Positions 28,349 through 36,915 of a stretch of 64,000 nt of DNA are shown here, one piece after another; positions within the stretch are counted from its first letter, which is position 1, and the number at the start of each line of letters is the position of its first letter. The notes under the pieces were generated by a model. It was not told the origin of the DNA, did not search any database, and saw only the letters and a program-made list of their open reading frames with translations. The stretch lies in assembly GCA_025060635.1 (NCBI GenBank), contig JANXBN010000002.1, positions 186,001 to 250,000 of the forward strand, given 5' to 3'. This DNA is from Candidatus Kryptonium sp. GTDB lineage: Bacteria; Bacteroidota; Ignavibacteria; Kryptoniales; Kryptoniaceae. The position numbers were made by a program, and so were the translations under genes.

Positions 28349-29686
28349 ATGAGAATTTTAAAATTAATGTATTTGCTGTTTATGATGAATTTTCTAATTA
28401 GCCCGAATCAACTTCGTTCCCAAAGCGATGGGAAGATTAATTTTGTAGAATTTACGCTTGAAAATGGACTTCATGTCATACTCCACGAAGATCATTCAAC
28501 CCCAATAGTTGCAGTAAATATCTGTTATCATGTTGGCTCAAAAAACGAAAAGACAGATAAAACTGGCTTTGCTCATCTTTTTGAACATTTAATGTTTGAT
28601 GGCTCAAAAAATGTCAAGCGTGGTGAATTTGACAAGTACATATCTCAAGCGGGTGGTTATAGCAATGCTTACACGACCGAAGATAAGACAAATTATTATG
28701 AAGTTTTACCTTCAAACTACCTTGAGCTTGCTTTGTGGCTTGAGTCAGATAGAATGCTTGGTTTTTCAATTCAAGAGATAAGTTTAACTACTCAGCGCGA
28801 GGTTGTTAAGGAGGAAAGAAGATGGCGCTATGAGAATAGACCATATGGTTCCGCTTGGATAAAAATTTCAGAAAAAAGCTTCAAGAAACATCCATATCGT
28901 TGGCCTGTTATTGGTTATCAAGAGCATCTTGACAATGCAAGTATGGAAGATGTCCGAGAATTTTATGAGACATTTTATGTTCCAAACAACGCTGTCTTGG
29001 TAATAGCAGGAGACATCAACATAGAGGAGACGAAAAAACTTGTAGAGAGATATTTTGGTGAAATACCAAGAGGTCCTGAAAGAATTCCCCGTCCGTCTCC
29101 GGATGATGAACCACTTGATGGTGAAGTTAGGGAAGTTGTTGAAGATATCAATGCACCACTACCTGCCGTTTTTATGAGCTTTAGGATCCCAGAGGAGGGA
29201 AATCCTGATTCATATGCTCTTGCCTTGCTTTCGGGTATACTTTCTGTCGGCGAAAGTTCAAGATTGTATCAACGATTGGTTTATAAAGATAAAATCGCAA
29301 ATGAAGTTGAGACATATTCTGATTCCAGAGAACATCCGGGACTCTTTCTTATTTATGCAATCGCGAATCCCGGATTTAATTCTGATACACTTGAAAAAGT
29401 GATTGATGAAGAGATAGAAAAAATAAGAAACTATGGAGTAGAGGAGAGGGAGCTTGAGAAAGCGAAAAATAAAATTGAATCAGCGCTTGTTTCTGCAAGA
29501 CAAACTGTTCAAGGCAAAGCTGATCTTTTAGCACATTACTACACATTTTATAAAAAGCCCGAACTTATTAACACGGAGATAGAGAAATACAGAAAAGTAA
29601 CGGTGGAAGATGTTAAAAGGGTAGCTCAAAAGTATTTAGATCCTAAAAAGCGAGTAATTTTGCACTATCTACCAAAAGCGGATTAA
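28349..29686 (+). CDS. M16 family zinc peptidase, catalytic paralogue
   Basis: A 445-residue paralogue of the gene before it, with a signal peptide (FLISPNQLRSQS region) and the zinc motif HLFEH at H76-E79-H80. The third ligand is again in REVVKEERRWR. The two share long stretches such as NGLHVILHEDHS and HVGSKNE, so this is a recent duplication. Gap to the previous gene is 14 bases. Together with the third gene it likely forms secreted or periplasmic peptidase dimers. Confidence 0.93.
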   Translation: MRILKLMYLLFMMNFLISPNQLRSQSDGKINFVEFTLENGLHVILHEDHSTPIVAVNICYHVGSKNEKTDKTGFAHLFEHLMFDGSKNVKRGEFDKYISQAGGYSNAYTTEDKTNYYEVLPSNYLELALWLESDRMLGFSIQEISLTTQREVVKEERRWRYENRPYGSAWIKISEKSFKKHPYRWPVIGYQEHLDNASMEDVREFYETFYVPNNAVLVIAGDINIEETKKLVERYFGEIPRGPERIPRPSPDDEPLDGEVREVVEDINAPLPAVFMSFRIPEEGNPDSYALALLSGILSVGESSRLYQRLVYKDKIANEVETYSDSREHPGLFLIYAIANPGFNSDTLEKVIDEEIEKIRNYGVEERELEKAKNKIESALVSARQTVQGKADLLAHYYTFYKKPELINTEIEKYRKVTVEDVKRVAQKYLDPKKRVILHYLPKAD

Positions 29687-29719
29687 ATTTAGATAACAAA
29701 AATTTTGGAGGAAAAAGGT

Positions 29720-31144
29720 ATGTTTAAAAAAATTGGGACATTTTTCATGGTGATATTTCTAATATCAGCATTAAACGCACAGGAAAAAATTGATAGAACT
29801 AAACCACCGAAACCCGGCCCTGAAAGCAAAGTTAAATTTCCATCATATTTTGAGAAAACTCTACCAAACGGATTAAAAGTTATAGTAGTTGAAAATCACG
29901 AGCAACCAATCGTTTATATTAGTTTTGTTGTGAAAAGTGGCTCAACTTATGATGAGAATCTTCCGGGGCTTGCGAGCATAACAGCTGAACTTTTGACAAA
30001 GGGGACCAAGACGAGGACGGCAACTCAAATCGCTGAAGAAATTGATTTCGTCGGAGGAACTTTGAACTCAGCCGCTTCGTGGGATGCTACCAATGTGAAT
30101 GTTCTCGTTTTGAAAAAATATCTCAATGTTGGAATAGACATTCTTCAGGATGTCGTTTTGAATCCTACTTTTCCAGATGAGGAGCTTGAAAGAGTGAAAA
30201 CACAGCGACTTGCTTCCATCAAACAGTCCAAAGCAGAAGCTGGTTATCTTGCAGGCGTTAGATTTGCCAAGGAATTGTTTGCAGGTCATCCATATGGAAA
30301 TGAAAGTGGTGGCAATGAGGAATCAATTCAAAAGATAAAAAGAGATGAAATAGTAAAATTTTATCAAAAGCATTTCATCCCAAATAATTCATTTATAATT
30401 TTCGCTGGCGACATCACTCCTGCCGAAGCAGTTCCTCTCGTTGAGAAGTATTTTGGCGCTTGGAAAAAAGGACCGAACCCTCATAAGAAGTTCAAAGATG
30501 TTAAAAATATATCGCAGACGAGAGTAGTTATAGTTGATAAACCCGGCGCGGTTCAATCGGCTATAAGAGTTGGTCATCTTGGGATTGATAGAAAAAATAA
30601 AGATTATGTCAAAGTATTCACCCTTAACACTTTGCTCGGTGGTTATTTCAATTCAAGGATAAATATGAATTTGCGGGAGACGCGAGGTTATACATATGGA
30701 GCTTCAAGTTCCTTTGATGCGAGGTTCTATCCTGGACCATTTGTTGTTTCAACAGATGTAAGAAATGAGGTCACAGATTCATCTATCGTTGAAATAATCA
30801 AAGAACTGAAACGACTAATTGACGAACCTGTGCCGGAGGATGAACTTAAGATGGCAAAGGACTATATAGTTGGGTCATTTCCTTTACAAATAGAAACACC
30901 AGCTCAAGTCGCAGCGAGAATAATGACAATTGAAATTTATGGATTGCCGAAAGATTTCTATGACAGATTTAGAGAGGAAGTTAAAAAAATAACTGCAAAA
31001 GACATTCAAGAAACGGCAAGGAAGTATTTACATCCAGATAAACTTTTAATAGTTGTCTCTGGAAATTCAAGCCAGATAAAATCAAAACTTGATAAATTCG
31101 GACCAGTAATTGTCTATGATGCCGATGGAAAGAAGATTGAATAA
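29720..31144 (+). CDS. M16 family non-catalytic subunit
   Basis: A 474-residue secreted M16-fold protein. The ATG at 29720 is preceded by GGAGG at 29707-29711; a TTG at 29705 overlaps that site and is unlikely. The zinc motif is lost: the expected HLFEH reads SITAE in GLASITAELLTKGT. It keeps a conserved C-terminal-half sequence RETRGYTYGASSSF, the R/Y type that in known two-subunit M16 enzymes binds substrate on the non-catalytic partner. It probably pairs with one of the two active paralogues. This active/inactive layout matches mitochondrial-type processing peptidase and bacterial M16B pairs. Confidence 0.9.
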   Translation: MFKKIGTFFMVIFLISALNAQEKIDRTKPPKPGPESKVKFPSYFEKTLPNGLKVIVVENHEQPIVYISFVVKSGSTYDENLPGLASITAELLTKGTKTRTATQIAEEIDFVGGTLNSAASWDATNVNVLVLKKYLNVGIDILQDVVLNPTFPDEELERVKTQRLASIKQSKAEAGYLAGVRFAKELFAGHPYGNESGGNEESIQKIKRDEIVKFYQKHFIPNNSFIIFAGDITPAEAVPLVEKYFGAWKKGPNPHKKFKDVKNISQTRVVIVDKPGAVQSAIRVGHLGIDRKNKDYVKVFTLNTLLGGYFNSRINMNLRETRGYTYGASSSFDARFYPGPFVVSTDVRNEVTDSSIVEIIKELKRLIDEPVPEDELKMAKDYIVGSFPLQIETPAQVAARIMTIEIYGLPKDFYDRFREEVKKITAKDIQETARKYLHPDKLLIVVSGNSSQIKSKLDKFGPVIVYDADGKKIE

Positions 31145-31188
31145 AGATTCGTCAAGTTGTAATTTTAAAAACTTAAATTGGTTTTAAG

Positions 31189-32178
31189 GTGCAAAAAGAT
31201 AGAAGCGACATTGAACTTGTTCAGGAGCTTAGCGACGCGTATAAGAAAATAAAAAGCGAAATAGCCAAGGTAATAGTAGGTCAAGATAAGATAATTGAAG
31301 AATTGCTGATAGTTCTCTTCGCACGGGGACATTGTCTTCTCGTTGGGGTGCCAGGACTTGCTAAGACGCTTCTTATAAAGACACTTGCTCAAGTTCTTGA
31401 CCTTAAGTTCAGCCGAATACAGTTTACACCTGACCTTATGCCAAGTGATATAACTGGAACCGAGATAATTGAAGAAAATGTAAGCACAGGCGAAAAATTT
31501 TTTAAATTTGTTAAAGGACCAATCTTTGCAAATATAATTCTTGCGGATGAGATAAATCGCACTCCACCGAAGACGCAATCTGCATTGCTTGAGGCGATGC
31601 AGGAATACCGTGTGACCGCTGCGGGACAAACTTATGAACTTGAGCAACCATTTTTCGTCTTAGCTACGCAGAACCCAATAGAAATGGAAGGAACATATCC
31701 ACTTCCGGAAGCACAGCTTGACAGGTTTATGTTCAATATCTGGATAGATTACCCAAGTTTTAATGAAGAAGTTGAAATAGTTCGCAAGACCACAAGCTTA
31801 TATCAACCGGAAGTCAATAAAGTCCTCACTCGTGAAAAAATTTTGAAACTTCAAGATATAATTCGGAAAGTTCCCGTTGCTGATAATGTGATTGAGTATG
31901 CTGTTAAGCTTGTTACCTTGACAAGACCGAATTTAAATGGCGCACCAGATTTCATCAAACGATGGATAAGTTGGGGCGCTGGTCCAAGGGCTTCTCAGTA
32001 TCTTATACTTGGCGCAAAAGCTCGCGCTGTCCTTGATGGAAGATTTACCCCAGTAATTGATGATGTGAGAGCTGTTGCCTTACCAGTTTTAAGACATCGC
32101 CTTGTGACCAACTTCAACGCAGAAGCAGATGGGGTTTCAACAGCAGAAATAATTGAAAAACTTCTAAAAATAATTTGA
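31189..32178 (+). CDS. MoxR-type AAA+ ATPase
   Basis: A 329-residue chaperone ATPase. The Walker A reads GVPGLAKT, the MoxR form of the P-loop, then the Walker B ILADEINRTPPK, sensor 1 ATQNPIEMEGTYPLPEAQLDRF and sensor 2 GPRASQYLILGAKARA. MoxR proteins usually act with a DUF58/vWA protein to insert cofactors or assemble complexes. No DUF58 or vWA gene is next to it, so the partner is missing or elsewhere. Start is GTG at 31189; an ATG is not available near it. It is followed after 10 bases by the Yip1 gene. Confidence 0.92.
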   Translation: MQKDRSDIELVQELSDAYKKIKSEIAKVIVGQDKIIEELLIVLFARGHCLLVGVPGLAKTLLIKTLAQVLDLKFSRIQFTPDLMPSDITGTEIIEENVSTGEKFFKFVKGPIFANIILADEINRTPPKTQSALLEAMQEYRVTAAGQTYELEQPFFVLATQNPIEMEGTYPLPEAQLDRFMFNIWIDYPSFNEEVEIVRKTTSLYQPEVNKVLTREKILKLQDIIRKVPVADNVIEYAVKLVTLTRPNLNGAPDFIKRWISWGAGPRASQYLILGAKARAVLDGRFTPVIDDVRAVALPVLRHRLVTNFNAEADGVSTAEIIEKLLKII

Positions 32179-32188
32179 GGGGAAAAAT

Positions 32189-32956
32189 ATGTCAGAAAAT
32201 TTACAACAACCACAAGAACCAAGCTTTGCTGAAGAAGCAAAGCCAATGCCTTTTATTGACAAGTTAGTAGGTGTCTTCACAGCACCTGGTGAAGTTTTTG
32301 AAAATGTTGTGAAAGCAAAAGCGCAAACAACCGATTGGCTTTTGCCGATTTTGATATTGATTGTCTTAAGTATTGTTTCAAATTTCTTAAAATTTGGCAA
32401 TCATCAAATTAGAGATTCGTTGGTTATGTTTCAGGAGCAAAGAATAGACAAATTAGTTGAAGAAGGAAAAATGACAGAAGAGCAAGCTGAGATAGCAAAA
32501 GAAAGAATAAGTGAATTTGGTAGAGCGCAACAGATTTTCAGCGTGCTTGGAATTTTAATCGGAGTTCCGATTGTATTTTTGATTGTTACGCTTGTTTATT
32601 TCTTGCTTGGAAAATTGTTTTTCAAGGGGAGTGTTGAGTTTCTTACTATTTTTTCAATTTATTCGCTTTCAAGTTTAATTGGTTCAGTTGGGGTTATAGT
32701 TTCAACTCTTTTAGCCTTTTTGACTGGTTCATTTTTCGCGTCAGCAAGCCCTGCCATTTTTATGGAAGTTTCAACGAGCAAAGCATATGTGTTGGCTTCT
32801 AAAATTGAGGTCTTTACAATTTGGCAGTTAATCGTTTTTGCAATTGGAATGGCAAAAGGATTCAATAAAGATTATACTTCTACTTTTGCTCTCGTGTTCG
32901 GAGTATGGATAATATGGGTTTTGTTAAGTTTGTTTGTTCCATTTTTGGGTGGTTAA
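32189..32956 (+). CDS. Yip1 family membrane protein
   Basis: A 255-residue inner-membrane protein. The cytoplasmic N-terminus (MPFIDKLVGVFTAPGEVFENVV) matches the YIP1 opening, followed by about five helices from residue 45 on. The repeated pattern LLPILILIVLSIVSNF and SSLIGSVGVIVSTLLAF is typical. Function unknown in bacteria. It lies in the MoxR operon. Confidence 0.85.
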   Translation: MSENLQQPQEPSFAEEAKPMPFIDKLVGVFTAPGEVFENVVKAKAQTTDWLLPILILIVLSIVSNFLKFGNHQIRDSLVMFQEQRIDKLVEEGKMTEEQAEIAKERISEFGRAQQIFSVLGILIGVPIVFLIVTLVYFLLGKLFFKGSVEFLTIFSIYSLSSLIGSVGVIVSTLLAFLTGSFFASASPAIFMEVSTSKAYVLASKIEVFTIWQLIVFAIGMAKGFNKDYTSTFALVFGVWIIWVLLSLFVPFLGG

Positions 32957-32965
32957 TTTAACACA

Positions 32966-33871
32966 TTGAAAAATATCGTAATGCTAAATTTTCTAATTGC
33001 GTTGATCTTGCTTACAAACGCCCACGCCAGCGGTTTAAATGATTCTTCTGGCGTTGTATCAAAGAAAGCTCGCGTTGATAAATTAAAGCTCGGGATAGTG
33101 ATAGTTGGAACTGCTGGGCTTGGAGTTCTAACTTATAATTACTTTAACACCGTTTGGTGGAAGCCAACAAAGGTTAAAAAATTTATCTGGCGTGATGATT
33201 GGAACGATCTTTTAAGAGCTGATAAAGCGGGGCATTTTTATGTTTCCTATGTCATTTCAGATGCATACAAAAATATATTTAAATGGGTCGGTTTCAACGA
33301 AAAAACATCTGCTTTTATTGGAGCTGGAATAAGCACAGTTTATGAAATTGGAGTTGTTGAACTTACGGACGGATTTACAACGCAGTGGGGTTTTAGTCCA
33401 ACTGATGTCGTTATGAACTTACTTGGTGCTTTCTTCCCAGTTGCTCAGGAATATTTTCCAAGTTTAAAGAGCATAACTTTTAAATGGAGTTATACTCCAT
33501 CTGGTTATACTTGGTCTGATTATCTGCGTTTTGGAAGTTTCAAAGACGCTCTTTATAAAAAACAATTCCATACGGATTACGAAGGAATGACATTTTGGAT
33601 GAGTTTTGAATTTCAAAAATTACTACCTGAACAGATTGAAAAGGTAATTCCTGATTTTATAAACCTTGCGCTTGGTTATAGAGTGAGGGATATAAATTAC
33701 GCTGGTAGTGGTTATTCAGAACTTTACATCGCTATTGATTTCAATCTTTTGAAAATTGATACCAAGGTGGACATTTTGAATGTTTTTATTCGTGCTTTAA
33801 ACTATATTCACTTACCAGCTCCGACATTGAGAATCAAGCCCAAATTCAGGTTTTATTATTTTTATTTTTAA
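32966..33871 (+). CDS. DUF2279 family envelope protein
   Basis: A 301-residue exported protein. Starts at 32966 (TTG) or 32981 (ATG); both leave the signal peptide MLNFLIALILLTNAHA intact. The core (about 75-165) has the DUF2279/YfiM pattern RADKAGHFYVSYVISDA, then GAGISTVYEIGVVELTDG and FSPTDVVMNLLGAF, a set of conserved polar residues in a membrane-like segment. Its C-terminus is aromatic and barrel-like (FRFYYFYF). Function unknown; it is likely in the outer envelope. Confidence 0.8.
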   Translation: MKNIVMLNFLIALILLTNAHASGLNDSSGVVSKKARVDKLKLGIVIVGTAGLGVLTYNYFNTVWWKPTKVKKFIWRDDWNDLLRADKAGHFYVSYVISDAYKNIFKWVGFNEKTSAFIGAGISTVYEIGVVELTDGFTTQWGFSPTDVVMNLLGAFFPVAQEYFPSLKSITFKWSYTPSGYTWSDYLRFGSFKDALYKKQFHTDYEGMTFWMSFEFQKLLPEQIEKVIPDFINLALGYRVRDINYAGSGYSELYIAIDFNLLKIDTKVDILNVFIRALNYIHLPAPTLRIKPKFRFYYFYF

Positions 33872-33892
33872 ATAAAGATTTAACATTGTGCA

Positions 33893-34858
33893 ATGCGAAA
33901 GCACTTGTTCGCAATTTTAATTTTGCCATTTATAATTTCTTGTTCAAATAACAAAAATGGGGGAATCTTCAAAACTAGTGGAACAACTGAAGCCAAGGAA
34001 GTGGTTGTAAGTTCGGAGATTAGTGGTAAAATTATTTACATTAATTTTGATGAGGGGGATAAAGTTGATAGTGGTTTTGTGTTATGTCAGATTGATACCG
34101 AATTGACTTATCAAAAATATCTTGAGGCAAAAGCGCAAATGGAGGCATCATATTTGCAATATCAGCTTCTTTTAAAAGGAGCACGAACCGAGGAAATTGA
34201 AGCAATGGAAGAAGTCGTCAACCGTGCTAAAGTTAATCTTGAAAATGCGCAAAAGCAATTTGAAAGAATTAAAAGTCTATATGAGGATGGAGTTGCAACT
34301 CAAGAACAGTTTGATAATGTTAGAGCATTTTATGAAACAAGCAAAACTCAATATGAAGAGGCAAGAAAAAAACTTGAAGCTTTAAGAAAAGGGGCGAGGG
34401 AGGAAGAAATAAAAATTGCTTTTTCAAATTATAACAGAGCTGTTGCCTTGGTAAGAGCGATACAGATCCAGCTAAAAGATTCAAAAATCGTCGCGCCGAT
34501 TTCAGGATTTGTCCTTGAAAAATTCGTTGAAATTGGTGAATTTATCCCAGCTGGAGCACCTATCGCAAAGATCGCTAATCTTGAAGAGGTCTATGTTAGA
34601 TTTTTCATTCCTGAAAAGGAAATTGGAATCATAAAAATAGGTGATTCTGTAAATATCAAGGTTAATTCATATCCTGGTAAAATCTTTAAAGGAAAGGTAG
34701 TTTTCATTTCGCCGAAAGCCGAATTCACTCCAAAAAATGTTCAAACTGAAGAAGAAAGAGCAAAACTTGTTTACGCTGTTAAGGTCAAGGTAAAAAATGA
34801 AAACGGGGTTTTTAAATCAGGAATGCCTGTGGATGTTGAGATAATTAAACGGAGGTGA
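33893..34858 (+). CDS. HlyD-type periplasmic adaptor, lipoprotein
   Basis: Membrane-fusion subunit of the exporter encoded downstream. It is 321 residues with the lipobox IISC at about residue 17. The pattern is beta-barrel, lipoyl half, long coiled coil (about 88-185), second lipoyl half (IVAPISGFVLEKFVEIGEF) and C-terminal barrel. The coil would reach toward a TolC-like outer-membrane protein, which is not in this cluster. It is followed by ATPase, permease and permease, as in E. coli ybhGFSR. Confidence 0.9.
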   Translation: MRKHLFAILILPFIISCSNNKNGGIFKTSGTTEAKEVVVSSEISGKIIYINFDEGDKVDSGFVLCQIDTELTYQKYLEAKAQMEASYLQYQLLLKGARTEEIEAMEEVVNRAKVNLENAQKQFERIKSLYEDGVATQEQFDNVRAFYETSKTQYEEARKKLEALRKGAREEEIKIAFSNYNRAVALVRAIQIQLKDSKIVAPISGFVLEKFVEIGEFIPAGAPIAKIANLEEVYVRFFIPEKEIGIIKIGDSVNIKVNSYPGKIFKGKVVFISPKAEFTPKNVQTEEERAKLVYAVKVKVKNENGVFKSGMPVDVEIIKRR

Positions 34859-34859
34859 T
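34851..34859 (+). promoter_or_regulatory. Near-perfect Shine-Dalgarno sequence for the ATPase gene
   Basis: GGAGGTGAT is fully complementary to the usual 16S rRNA tail and lies 10 bases (measured from GGAGG) before the ATG at 34866. The stop codon of the adaptor gene (TGA at 34856-34858) is inside it. Most genes in the window have weak sites, so this one suggests strong coupling of ATPase synthesis to the upstream gene. Confidence 0.8.
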
Positions 34860-34865
34860 GAAGAT

Positions 34866-35801
34866 ATGTTTGAAATTGAAACATTTAATTTAACAAAGAA
34901 GTTTGGCGATCTTGTTGCTGTTAATTCTGTAAATCTTAAGATTGAGCAAGGTGAAATTTTTGGCCTTCTCGGTCCAAATGGTGCTGGGAAATCAACACTT
35001 GTTCGCTTGCTTTGTGGTTTGCTTCGTCCCACATCAGGAGATGCGATTGTCGGAGGTTATTCAATAAAAAATGAACCTGAGAAAATTAAGAAAATAATCG
35101 GATATATGTCCCAAAGGTTTGGACTTTACGATGACTTGACTGTTGAGGAGAATATAAGTTTTTATGCTGGGATTTATCTAAATGACAGAAAGCTTGCAAA
35201 ACAAAGAACTGAAGAAATAATTGAACAGCTTTCATTTCAAAAATATAGAAATGCACTTGCGATGCACCTTTCTGGAGGATTGAGACAAAGATTATCGTTT
35301 GCAACAGCAATAGTTCATGAGCCAAGAATTGTCTTTCTTGATGAGCCCACATCGGGTGTTGACCCAATTTCAAGAAGACAATTTTGGGATTTGGTATATA
35401 ACCTTTCCGCAAGGGGTAAAACAGTTCTTGTTACAACACATTATATGGATGAAGCAGAAAGATGTAATAGAATTGGTTTTATATCTCACGGAACAATTCT
35501 TGCTATTGATTCTCCAAGCGAGATAAAACAGAAGTATATGCGAGGAGAAGTTATCAGGATAATTCCCCAAGATTTGATGATATGTTATAAGGTTCTTTCA
35601 TCACTTGATTTCGTTGAAGATATAGGTATTTTTGGTGATTCAATCCATGTCGTAGTTCAAGATGCGGAGGCTAAGATCTCTGAAATTGAAAATTTTTTGA
35701 GAAGAAAAAATGTGACGATTGAAAAGATTGAAAAAATTTCACCGTCAATTGAAGATGTCTTTATTGCGCTTACCAAAAATGGAGAGCGAAGCTCTCCTTA
35801 A
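34866..35801 (+). CDS. ABC transporter ATP-binding protein
   Basis: A 311-residue ABC-2 ATPase (ABCA/NatA type). Walker A GPNGAGKST, signature LSGGLRQRLSFATA, Walker B RIVFLDEPTSGVDP and the switch His in TTHYMDEAERC are all intact. The C-terminal ~90 residues are an accessory domain. It powers the two permeases that follow. The last codons overlap the first permease start by 23 bases. Confidence 0.96.
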   Translation: MFEIETFNLTKKFGDLVAVNSVNLKIEQGEIFGLLGPNGAGKSTLVRLLCGLLRPTSGDAIVGGYSIKNEPEKIKKIIGYMSQRFGLYDDLTVEENISFYAGIYLNDRKLAKQRTEEIIEQLSFQKYRNALAMHLSGGLRQRLSFATAIVHEPRIVFLDEPTSGVDPISRRQFWDLVYNLSARGKTVLVTTHYMDEAERCNRIGFISHGTILAIDSPSEIKQKYMRGEVIRIIPQDLMICYKVLSSLDFVEDIGIFGDSIHVVVQDAEAKISEIENFLRRKNVTIEKIEKISPSIEDVFIALTKNGERSSP

Positions 35802-36915
35802 TATAATTTTGAAAGAATTTATTCAGTTGAGTCGCGACCCGAGGAGTATTATAATAATCATTTTTATCCCTCTGTTTCTTCTCATCGTCTTTGGTTATGG
35901 GGTTGTAATGGATGTAAGAAATGTCAATCTTATCGTTTGTGATCTTGATAGAACTCAATTGAGCAGAAAATTTATTGAAAAATTTACAGCTTCAGGATTT
36001 TTCAATTTGTATGGTGAAGTTGAGAGTATTAATAAAATTGATGATCTTTTGGTATCTGGAGAAGTGAAGGTCGGGCTTGTGATACCTTTTAATTTTTCTA
36101 AAAATATCACTTCTGGCAGACCTGTAAAAGTTCAAATCATAATTGACGGTAGTGATGCAAATATCGCAAGTGTTGTTTTAGGTTATGTTCAACAAATAGT
36201 TAGTGGTTTTTCAAACGAAATAATGATGAATTTTATTTTTAAAAAGACAGGGAAAACATTGCCAGAGGTTGATTTGAAGCAACGCATTTGGTTCAATCAA
36301 GAACTTAAAAGCGCAAATTTTTTTGTTCCAGGTTTAATCGGATTAATAATGATAATAATGACAGTGCTGATGACTTCCTTTTCAATATCTCGCGAAAGAG
36401 AGCTGGGTTCTTTTGAAAAATTAATATCAACTCCTTTAAACCCGCTTTTTATAATTACAGGGAAAATTATACCGTATGCAGCGCTTGCTTTTATTGATTC
36501 AATTTTAATTTTGATTGCGGGTATTTTTCTATTTGATTTGGAGGTGAAGGGAAATTTATTTTTATTCTTTTTGGTCACAATTGTTTTTATTTTTTGTGGC
36601 TTGAATCTTGGATTAATAATTTCAACTGTTGCTAAAACTCAACAATCAACTATTGCCTTGGGGTTTATATCAACGCTTGTTCCAACATTTATTCTTTCTG
36701 ATTTCGTTTTTCCGGTAAAAAATATGCCTTTGGTGTTGCAGTTTATTTCCCACCTTATACCTGCAAGATATTATCTTGAGGTAATTCGCGGTATTATTTT
36801 AAAGGGAAATGGATTCGCGGAGCACTATGATGGAATTTTGATTTTATGTCTTTTTATGTTCTTAACATTTGTAGGTGGAACGGCAAGATTAAAAAAATTA
36901 ATGCGAGAAGTCTAG
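35779..36915 (+). CDS. ABC-2 exporter permease 1
   Basis: A 378-residue permease. The start is taken as the ATG at 35779, giving MESEALLNIILKEFIQLSRDP, which matches the usual YbhS/YhhJ opening; codons further upstream lie in the ATPase frame overlap. One helix at 23-42, a periplasmic domain of about 140 residues, then five helices with SISRERELGSFEKLISTPL as the coupling loop. The second permease starts at its stop codon. Confidence 0.9.
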   Translation: MESEALLNIILKEFIQLSRDPRSIIIIIFIPLFLLIVFGYGVVMDVRNVNLIVCDLDRTQLSRKFIEKFTASGFFNLYGEVESINKIDDLLVSGEVKVGLVIPFNFSKNITSGRPVKVQIIIDGSDANIASVVLGYVQQIVSGFSNEIMMNFIFKKTGKTLPEVDLKQRIWFNQELKSANFFVPGLIGLIMIIMTVLMTSFSISRERELGSFEKLISTPLNPLFIITGKIIPYAALAFIDSILILIAGIFLFDLEVKGNLFLFFLVTIVFIFCGLNLGLIISTVAKTQQSTIALGFISTLVPTFILSDFVFPVKNMPLVLQFISHLIPARYYLEVIRGIILKGNGFAEHYDGILILCLFMFLTFVGGTARLKKLMREV

